In this document: one piece after another, positions 56,435 through 64,000 of the stretch | How the letters are laid out: every line of letters begins with the position of its first letter | Numbering within the stretch: position 1 is the first letter of the stretch | Assembly (NCBI GenBank): GCA_958450325.1 | Contig: OY288259.1 | Coordinates: forward strand, 55,702,987-55,766,986 | DNA length: 64,000 nucleotides | Source: Agrostemma githago | Lineage: Eukaryota; Streptophyta; Magnoliopsida; Caryophyllales; Caryophyllaceae | Direction: 5' to 3' | Notes under the pieces: model-generated | What the model was told of the DNA's origin: nothing | Database searches by the model: none | Seen by the model: the letters and a program-made list of their open reading frames with translations, nothing else | Made by a program: the position numbers and the translations under genes

Positions 56435-58433
56435 TGCTCCCGCAAGTCGGACGTTCCAAAGGAAAGGCCGAGCTTGAGTAATAACGAGTAAAACCGTGCC
56501 TTAGGAAGAGGTTTGGTTAGCGCATCTGCAAGTTCGTCGTTAGTGGATATGTGCTGAACACGTAGTGTCCCATTTTGAACATGTTCTCGAACAAAATAGA
56601 ACGCAAGGGCTACATGTTTCATTCGTGAGTGAAAAACTGGATTTGCTGCATAATGAGTAGCACCAAGATTATCACAGTAGATCACTGGAGGAGACTTAAT
56701 GGTGAAGCAAAGTTCGGAGAGAAGAGAGCGGAGCCAAATTAGTTCGGTTGTGGTTGAAGCCACTGCTCGAAATTCAGCTTCCGTAGTAGAGAGCGCTAGT
56801 GTTCGTTGTTTCCGGGAAGACCAAGCAATTGGGTTCCGGCCAAGGTAGATAATAAATCCGGTAGTAGAAATATATTTGTTGCCATCACTTGCCCAATCTA
56901 CATCACAAAAAGCATGAAGAGAAAGAGGAGTATCGCTAAATAAATTAATACCAACCGTTAGAGTGTCTTTTAGGTAACGAAGCATCCGCTTCAAGGCTAA
57001 CCAATGAGACTCTTGAGGATCCTGCAAAAACTGTGCAAGCTTGTTGACACCAAAAGCGATATCGGGACGGGTGAGGGAAAGATATAAGAGGCTACCAACA
57101 ATAGCGCGGTAGTCGGTGGGATTGGGAATGGGTTTGCCCGTAGTAGCCTTGAGTGGCGGGTAGGCGACGATGGGGGTGGGGGTAGGTTTACAGTCAAGCA
57201 TGTTGTAATGGGAGAGAATGTCATAGGTATATTTAGTTTGTGTGAGGGCTAGGCCTGTTTTAGTAGGAGTAACCTCAACACCAAGAAAATACGACGGAAA
57301 ACCAAGATCTTTAAGAGAAAAGCGATGAGAAAAAGAAACGAAGAAGGATTGAAGTTCCTTCGTCGGTGGACCGGTGACAATAATGTCATCAACATAAACA
57401 AGAAGAAAAATAGGATTAGTCATAACTTTGTGAATAAAAAGGGAGGGATCAGAAATTGATTGTTTAAAACCATAAGAGAGTAAATAGGATTTAAGTTCAT
57501 TATACCAAGCCCTAGGAGCTTGTTTGAGACCATAAATAGCTTTAGATAATTTGCAAACAAAAGAGGGAGAATTTGCATTAATAAAACCAGGAGGTTGAGA
57601 CATAAAAACAGTTTCAGTAAGAGTACCTTGAAGAAAAGCGTTGTTGATATCAAGTTGTCGTAGAGACCAACCACGGGAGAGAGCAAGTGCTAAGACGAGA
57701 CGAACTGTTACTGGCTTAACAACAGGACTAAAAGTTTCAGAGTAATCTACTCCGGGACGTTGAAGAAAACCATTAGCAACTAATCGTGCTTTATATTTTT
57801 GAATTGAGTTGTCGGGATTATATTTAATACGAAAAACCCACTTGCAACCAATTACATTGTAGGAGGGATTAGGAGGAACAAGTTCCCATGTGTTATTTTT
57901 AACTAAGGCTTGGTATTCATCTACCATGGCTGAGTGCCAATTTGGGTCAGCTGGGGCAGACTTGACCGTAGTAGGAGGGAGGGAAGGAGATACGACGGAG
58001 GCTAGAGAGGCATACTTAGGGTTAGGGACTCTAATATTGTGCATAGCACGAGTCACAGGTCGGTTTGAGGGAGGAGGAGGGGAAGGGGGGGACGGTTCGG
58101 TAAGTGGAACCGAGGAAGAGGAAGACTCGGGCGAGGAGGAGGGGGACAGCGAGAGAGAGGTAGCGGAGGAGGGTGAGGAGGCAGTGGAAGACGGGGGGGG
58201 GGGGGGGGAGGGTGGGACGACGAGAGGGGTCCGTGGGGGGCGGGTCCTGCGTGTGTAGACACGCAGGGGGGTGGCCGGGTCGGGACTCGGGTGAACCGGG
58301 GAGGGAGGGACCGGGTCGGGCTGATTTGGGACCGGGTCGGGATTTGGAGTAGGGACTATCATAAAAAGTGGGTCCGATAGCCATTGGGACAAGGTGACCG
58401 GGGAAGGGGCGTCGGGTAAGAGGGAAGGGAAAG
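56416..58433 (-). pseudogene. copia-3 reverse transcriptase-RNase H part of pol
   Basis: An open frame from the solo-LTR junction to the stop inside the LTR. A Pro/Ser-rich linker leads to RT (CKWVFRIKYN, QLDINNAFLQG, LVYVDDIIV) and RNase H (DVDWASD, TTEAEF, YCDNLGA). In the first RNase H motif the residue order is FCDVDW where copia-1 has FCDADW. The codon that is a stop in copia-1 is TGG here. It is cut off from gag, protease and integrase by the solo LTR and upstream lesions, so no polyprotein can be made. Confidence 0.9.
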
Positions 58434-60030
58434 TGATGCGTGCCATTCCTATTCGATTTTTCACCTATTTCGGACGCATTTCCGTGTCATTTTATTAATT
58501 TTAGGAGTCGGATTACGCTATTTTCTCCCATATGTTCTACTCGGGTAGTCTTTTGTTGTTTTGCAGATAATCGAGACCGAGTAGTTAAAAGAGCTCAAAA
58601 TTACGTCAAAAATTTTTAAAGCTCTAAAACCGATTCATTGTGCGGAAATCAAGAGGAGATAAAGGTGAGCCAAAGAAGATCTATACGGAAGTGCAGCAAA
58701 ACAAGAAGGAAGTCTATAGACCAAACAGACAAGTCTGTGGACTGAGGAAGTCCATAGACCAAACAGACTAAGTGTAGACTGAGGACAAGTCTGTAGACTG
58801 AGAACAAGTCTGTAGACTGAAGAAGACTGAGTACTAGACTGAATAATTCAGTCTGCAGACTTGGATCCCAAGTCTGCCAGCATAAAATCCAAGTCTGCAG
58901 AATAGGATACTACATCCAAAGACTAATTCAGCAAAGATATTTTAACGTTACCCACGATCTCCCCCTCTTGGGCATCAAGATTCCTACTCCCACTACTTCG
59001 GTTCTTCCTGGTTAATGGGGTTGAGGATAGCAATTTAAGTGGGAAGTTAAGGGGTAGTTATGGAGTTCTTAAGCACTATAAATAGGACTGCTTATCCTCA
59101 GTTAATGACATTCTTTATATCTCATCTTCATCCTTTATCTTTGTCTCATTCACACAGATTAGTTGTAGTTTATTTTCCTGTAAATATTTAGCTTTTATTT
59201 TTATCAAGTTTATTTCTCAGAATTTTGGTTTTCATATTCTCGATTGGGTTATTTTTATTCTAATTCTCCGTCTCTGTTCTTTTATTCATTCAAATCCGGT
59301 ACTTTCTTCCTCTTCCCTAATCTCCTCCTCCTTCCTGTTTACTGTTATCTGTTTCCTGTAACTTCTCATCATTCTGCTTCTTTATTTTCTTCTTATTTTC
59401 ATTCATCCTGTTATTTCATCATGATTCAATTTGTCAGTATTATTATCATCGTAAATATGCTTAGCTAATATTTCTGTCACTAGAGTTTAGGTGAATTACG
59501 AATTGAACGGTATTTATGTGATAACTAAATAATCGACCTGTATGAGTTAAATCGCTCTTGCAACATCTTAATGACGAATAATTATTATAGGCCGTAGTTG
59601 ATTGTTTGTATCTCGTAATCTCGACCTACGTAGCGAAAGCCCGGGAAAGGATAAGACTCGTTGTAATCGATAGAATTCTCTAATACGTAGCGAGAGCCCG
59701 TTAGGTGACTTCTAGGATGACTAGTGATCCGAGAGGATCGTGTCGATATTCTTTAACTCGTCTTAACTGATTATTTGGAAATCGTATGTATGCTTGTTTA
59801 ATTCGTGGTGATCCGACAACTCTGGTACTTTTCTCATTTTTGATTAATTCATTAGATTTTATTAGACTGTTAGCTCACCAAAACATAAAAATTCGTGACC
59901 CGATAATTTAATTGACTAACTTATAATTTTCAACCTGCCTCCCTGTGGAATCGACCCTGCTTACCGCTAGCTACCCGTTAGTAGTAATCTAGGATTATTT
60001 TGATTACGGTGACGCGACTAACCCGTATCA
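58434..60030 (+). mobile_element. Solo LTR (Athila-like gypsy candidate), 1597 bp, in copia-3 pol
   Basis: It begins TGATGCGTGCC and ends CCCGTATCA with a perfect GAAAG duplication (58429-58433 and 60031-60035). There is no coding sequence. ACTATAAATAGG at about 59077 is a likely TATA box, giving + orientation. The 3' part CCCTGTGGAATCGACCCTGC resembles the 3' ends of Athila-type LTRs (recalled pattern). It splits copia-3 between integrase and RT. Confidence 0.8.
58710..58900. repeat. AGTCTGTAGACT repeat cluster in the solo LTR
   Basis: At least eight copies of AAGTCTRTAGACTGA / AGTCTGCAGACT-like words, many self-complementary, are packed into about 190 bp upstream of the TATA box. Confidence 0.88.
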
Positions 60031-60035
60031 GAAAG

Positions 60036-61290
60036 GGAAGACCGACTCACAAAATTTGACGTGTCGTGAAGTATAAATTTTATTTGACACGGGTTCTAAA
60101 CAGTAATAAGCACTTTGAGTGGAGGAATAACCAACAAAGATACACGGTTTAGAACGTGGATCAAGTTTGTGAGACGTATAAGGACGTAACCAAGGATAAC
60201 AAAGACAACCAAAACTACGAAGTTTATTATAATTTGGAATAGAACCAAATAACCTAAGAAAAGAAGAGTCATTGTGTAGGACGGGTGTGGGCATGCGATT
60301 TATTAAGTAAACCGCAGTGACAAAGGCATATGACCAATACGTGGTAGGTATGTGAGCATGAGTGAGGAGGGAGAGCCCGATTTCGACAATATGACGATGA
60401 CGTCTCTCAGAGATACCATTGTGTTCAGGGGTGTGGGGAGGAGAGGTGAGATGGTTTATACCATCGGACGTGACGGAGGGGGTGAGTTTTAAGTATTCAC
60501 CCCCGTTGTCGGAAAAAATTTGAATTATGGGTCGATTAAAATTTTTTTCTACTAAGGCACGAAAACGATTAAAGACCGAGGACGTATCAGATTTACGTTT
60601 TAAGGGATATAACCAAGTGTATCTAGTAAAGTGATCGACAAATACGACATAATATTTAAAATTATCTACGGAGTAAAGAGGAGATGTCCATACATCCGAG
60701 AAAACTAATTCTAGGGGGTGAGAAGAAGATGAAGAAGAAGTAGAAAAAGGAAGTTTATGACTTTTATTAATATTGCATGCATTACACGGGTTGGACGAGG
60801 CCGGTGTAGTTTTTATTTTAGCTAAACTAGTAATAGAGCTAAGTATAGATAAGGATAGATGACCAAGTTTGTGATGCCATGGGTCCGGAGAGATGGAGGT
60901 GGTGTAGGCCGAGATGGGTGAGGCGGCGGGCGGAGGAGTCCATATGTATAATCCGGATTTAAGTTGTCCCGTTAGTAGCACCTATCCCGTTAGTCGGTCC
61001 TGCAACACACAAGATTTAGAAGAAAATTTAGCAATAGCATTGTTGTCATGACAAAATTGTGAGACAGAAATAATATTTTTGGAAATTTTAGGAGCATGTA
61101 AAACATGATTAAATTTAATTAGATGGGAGGAAGAAGATTTTATAGAAAAAGAACCAATATTATTTATGGTAAGAGGAGAGCCATCGCCAATCAGAAGATC
61201 GTCATTTCCGTCATATGGTGCATGGAGTGCAAGGTTATTGAGATCATGAGTGATGTGATGAGATGCACCATTATCGATGATCCAATTTTG
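60036..61290 (-). pseudogene. copia-3 protease-integrase part of pol
   Basis: The frame from 61290 down to 60036 contains the protease motif IIDNGASHH: the catalytic triplet DSG of copia-1 is DNG here. A TAG stop at 60982-60984 replaces a Gln codon of copia-1 (QDRLTG*). Then come the integrase zinc region (WHHKLGH, CNACNI) and the core with SDVW, SDNGGEY and SERRH, ending at VFPF, where the solo LTR interrupts. Gag is joined to this frame in copia-1 but shifted here by an extra A near 61285. Confidence 0.9.
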
Positions 61291-62263
61291 GGGAGTAGGT
61301 ATCGGGAAGGTTAACGGTGTTGGCTTGAGGGTTGTTGGTGCGGCGGTTTTGGTTGGTGGGAGGAGGTCGTGGGGAGACGGTGATGTTAGGGTAGAGGTTA
61401 CGGAATATGGCACAAGTGCGAAGGTAGTGAGCGAGAACATGGCACCATTGACATTTACCTTTAAAGGGAATGGTGTTGGTACCGGTTTGGTTGGTGTGAG
61501 GAGTGGGAAGGAGACCGGGTTGATTGGAGCAAGGGTTGGGGCGGGTGTTGGGTCGATTGAAGGCGGCAAGGGCGGTGGCGGGGAGAGGTGAGGTGGTGGA
61601 GTTTTGGGTGTGTTTGAGAGAGAGATGATATTGGATGAGACGTTCATGTAGGGCGTCGAAAGAGATGAGGGTGTCTCGATGTTTGACAGCATCAACCAGA
61701 GAGCGATAGTTTTCATAGTCGAGTCCATTGATAACCTTGGCGATAATATCTTCGTCATCCATGGGTTTTCCTAGGTTGGCTAATTCATCTACACACGAGT
61801 GAATCAGCTGCATATATTCTGTGGCAGAGTGTCCACCCTTTGAGATGGAGTTGAAACGATCCTTGATTTGAAGGATGTGGCCACGAAATGGATTGGCATA
61901 GGTGGACTTTAGATTAGTCCAGATTTCGCTAGAGGTCTTGGAATTATGCAAGAACGGAGCGATACTATCAGATACAGTTCCACGAAGGGCAGCACTGAGA
62001 AGACGGTCTTGATGGTTCCATGTTAGGTGAGCTGGATTTGTGGATGTGACTTTAGTGACAGCATCCGTGGTTGTAGCTTCAGGACATGGATGAGTTCCAT
62101 CAAGATATTTGAACAAATCGAAGCCAAAAAGTAGGTCTTCAATTTGACGTGCCCAATTCCGATAAATTGCCGGGGTGAGTGCCGTAACGTTGGCTAGATT
62201 CACCGCGATAAGAGGGACATTGGGTTCGTGAGGATTGGCGAGAATTGATGCGGAACCGGCCAT
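61271..62263 (-). pseudogene. copia-3 Gag with intact zinc knuckle
   Basis: Gag opens at 62263 (MAGSASILANPHEP) and contains the UBN2-type copia gag domain (YRNWARQIEDLL, LLSAALRGTVSD, LGKPMDDEDI), a Pro/Thr-rich linker and a CX2CX4HX4C knuckle CQWCHVLAHYLRTC (about 61410-61452). The frame runs out after DTYSPKLDHR because of a +1 A relative to copia-1. Gag itself is complete and could be translated; copia-1 lacks exactly the linker-knuckle part. Confidence 0.9.
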
Positions 62264-62353
62264 CTCGCGATTTTTTTTTGTTTTATGTGGGTCGACGTGA
62301 AGAAGGGAGAAAGGAAGCGATTTTCTAGATGGAATCGTTTTGCTCTGATACCA

Positions 62354-62581
62354 TGTAGAAAAGTTAATGAAAGTGAATTGAGAATTTCATTAACATGAGC
62401 ACAATATTTATACAGGCTAGAAACCTAATACAGTTAAGGAAAGAGTAAACCTAGTATCTAACTAGATCCTAGGAATATGAAAGTTACAGTATTTGACAAT
62501 AATACAAAGATTACAAAATATAGCAGATTACAAAGACTAGAAGATATTCCTAAATAATATCTTTAACTAATATCTTCAATA
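62354..62581 (-). repeat. 5' LTR of copia-3
   Basis: 228 bp. Primer site (tRNA-iMet type) directly adjacent on its internal side at 62341-62353. Confidence 0.93.
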
Positions 62582-62752
62582 TAAAGTGTTAAATATCAAA
62601 TTGTTTATCAACGTTTGACCGATTTGTCAAACTTTTTTAAAAAAGAATCATTAATCAGTCATATTACGATCCAAAATTTACGTAAAGGAAAAACCGACTC
62701 CGTAGTAAACTACTTCATCCTTTTTTTTTATTGTCCCCATTTGATGAATAGA

Positions 62753-62943
62753 TGTGAGAAGTATTATCTTAGTAAATAATGTAATTAGTATATCGTCTCT
62801 TTGTATTACCGTCATTAGTTAGCTTAACTCTTCGTTCTTCTTGTAATTAGTAGCTAGCATTGATTCATCGTACCTTGTAATCTACTCGACTATATATACC
62901 GAGTTATTTTATTAATATGATCATCGAATTATATAGATTATCA
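62753..62943 (+). repeat. LTR of a further copia-like element (copia-4), 191 bp
   Basis: TGTGAGAAGTATTATC ... TAGATTATCA has TG..CA ends, is AT-rich, and contains TATATATACCG. It is followed at 62944 by TGGTATTAGGC, an imperfect match to the tRNA-iMet primer site. No second LTR is in the window. Confidence 0.6.
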
Positions 62944-63046
62944 TGGTATTAGGCTAAAACTCGATCCTTACGATCCAAAACAAGTCTTTTCGATCGCTCA
63001 TACCTGCCCACGGCAGTGTTACCTCCGGGACCGTCGACCCAAGCCC

Positions 63047-63355
63047 ATGGCCAAGTCCGACCCGTCGAGCCTATTCCGTCCCCGATCTCAATCGGGTCCC
63101 CAACAACCATCACACACAATGCCACCGACTGCCGGAAAATCCGACACCGGCACCGGCCACCAACCCGGGACGGTGACCACGCCGGTCACGGCCACACCCC
63201 CGCTGCCGCCGCGTTCGTGGAACTCCGGCCAGCCCCGGTTGTCTCCCCAGATCTCGCCGCCTGTTGCCGCTGTTGCTGCCGCCTGGTCGACCACCACTGC
63301 ACAGGCCACCTGCCGTGGTGCACCCCCGTCGACCACCCTTCACCATCCGCCATGA
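63047..63355 (+). pseudogene. GC-rich Pro/Ser/Thr-rich frame in the copia-4 leader, cut by an LTR
   Basis: The open frame MAKSDPSSLFRPRSQSG... (102 codons) and an overlapping frame from 63016 are both low-complexity and rich in Pro, Thr and Ala. The stretch is much more GC-rich (about 60%) than its neighbours. Position after an LTR and primer site suggests the beginning of a gag frame, but no gag motif is present. The frame stops at a TGA formed by the junction with the next LTR at 63353. Function unrecognised. Confidence 0.35.
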
Positions 63356-64000
63356 TGCATGTCGTAACCGCAGTCAAAATTAAATTTATAATTCACTTAC
63401 GAGACTCTAACTAACTAGTAGTAGGGCAAGTAAGGGTCGAACCCACATGGACTAATGATACTATCTCGGATTAGTTTAGTAGTAGTTATATAGTTATATA
63501 AGTATAAATAGAATAATGGGGGGTTTGTTTGGGTTGTTTTTATACTCAACTAACTAACTAAAATTAAATAAATAGGAGATATGTAATTTTCTATAGATGT
63601 CGGGTAAAATCATCGATTCTCTTAATCAATTTTATTGGATAGATTAGTTAATCGGTTAATCCTTGAACGCAAGTAAATTACCAATTTTATCTTTCTGACT
63701 CGTTAAACCCCGTGAACGCACGCAAGTTTAATCCTAACCAATTTATCAAATTAACCATGAACGCATGAATCAAATTAATAAATTAAGTCGCTTTAAAATC
63801 ACTAATCAGTTGAATAAAATATAACCAGAACGCTTCAATTATATCTGACTCAACTATTACACAAGATTCTAGCAATTAAGATTAGACCAGAACGTTGCAA
63901 CCTAACGAAAATTACTATTAATTCAACGACCGATTCAATGAATACAATTAAGTTGGCCAGACAAAATTAATAAACACGAATTAGATAATCAAATAACAAA
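63353..64000 (-). mobile_element. LTR of a gypsy-type (Athila-like) element, runs off the window
   Basis: It starts on the + strand with TGATGCATG. Read on the minus strand it ends with CATGTGGGTTCGACCCTTAC, TTGCCCTACTACTAG and finally CATGCATCA. The GTGGGTTCGACCC pattern matches the 3' part of the solo LTR at 58434-60030. The other end is outside the window, so length and duplication cannot be checked. Confidence 0.5.

Larger units (their letters stand above)
56206..62581 (-). mobile_element. Ty1/copia LTR retrotransposon, copia-3 (degenerate sister of copia-1)
   Basis: The LTRs are at 62354-62581 (5' in element orientation) and 56206-56434 (3'), 228 and 229 bp, differing at about five bases plus one indel. 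A perfect TAAAG duplication is at 56201-56205 and 62582-62586. The minus-strand primer site TGGTATCAGAGCA abuts the 5' LTR and the purine tract GCGGGAGCA abuts the 3' LTR. The internal region is very similar to copia-1 throughout. Split by a solo LTR at 58434-60030. Confidence 0.95.

Noticed and set aside
63016..63414. 132-codon His/Pro-rich frame as a distinct gene
   Set aside because: Overlaps another frame of similar low complexity in a GC-rich leader and continues into the gypsy LTR, so it is partly LTR sequence.

Overview
The window is nuclear DNA from a flowering plant, most likely a eudicot. The evidence is GT-AG spliced plant gene families (TRICHOME BIREFRINGENCE-LIKE, ankyrin-PGG, DUF3511), an AT-rich background, and several classes of plant transposon. 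Frequent TACTCCGTA-type Stowaway remnants are compatible with Caryophyllales, but that is a weak inference. There are no bacterial-style operons. Host genes are few and most of the DNA is transposon-derived.

Layout. (1) 1-9801: two tandem TBL genes on the + strand. The first is cut by the window edge and shows only its last two exons; the second is complete with 5 exons. A 6.8 kb Ty1/copia element (copia-1) lies between them and itself carries a 2.3 kb solo LTR. (2) 9.8-22.8 kb: a nested stack of DNA transposons, resolved here by target-site duplications. A PIF/Harbinger-type element (11185-20768) holds a hAT element (11449-20303). That holds a smaller hAT and a 157-bp tandem duplication, one copy of which was hit by a 7.9 kb Helitron (12170-20030). 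The Helitron carries decayed dynamin-like exons, a Stowaway MITE and a 2.6 kb solo LTR. (3) 22790-23230: a small single-exon DUF3511 gene. (4) 23813-30458: an intact, recent copia element with one 1378-codon polyprotein frame and LTRs differing at 2 of 480 sites. (5) 30.5-32.1 kb: decayed retroelement fragments and a Stowaway. (6) 32373-55914: three tandem ankyrin-PGG paralogues on the - strand, each broken in its own way. The first has a 3.6 kb tandem array of a miniature LTR retrotransposon inside a coding exon (five LTRs, four internal domains, alternating A/B units). The third has a first intron of about 7.3 kb filled with a Helitron end, a BamHI-site-rich hAT element, a Mutator-like MITE, a Stowaway and a possible ECA1/EC1-like gene relic. 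(7) 56206-62581: a sister copy of copia-1 on the - strand (copia-3), also split by a solo LTR of a different family. (8) 62753-64000: the LTR and leader of another copia element, interrupted by a gypsy-type LTR that runs off the window.

How the parts relate. The TBL protein is a predicted Golgi polysaccharide O-acetyltransferase, and ankyrin-PGG proteins are membrane proteins of defence and stress signalling. Only the complete TBL gene and the DUF3511 gene look clearly functional. The strongest observations are the miniature-retrotransposon array with higher-order A/B structure, which still carries the tail of a copia pol gene, and the multi-level nest in which the Helitron's empty target site is preserved in the neighbouring duplicate.
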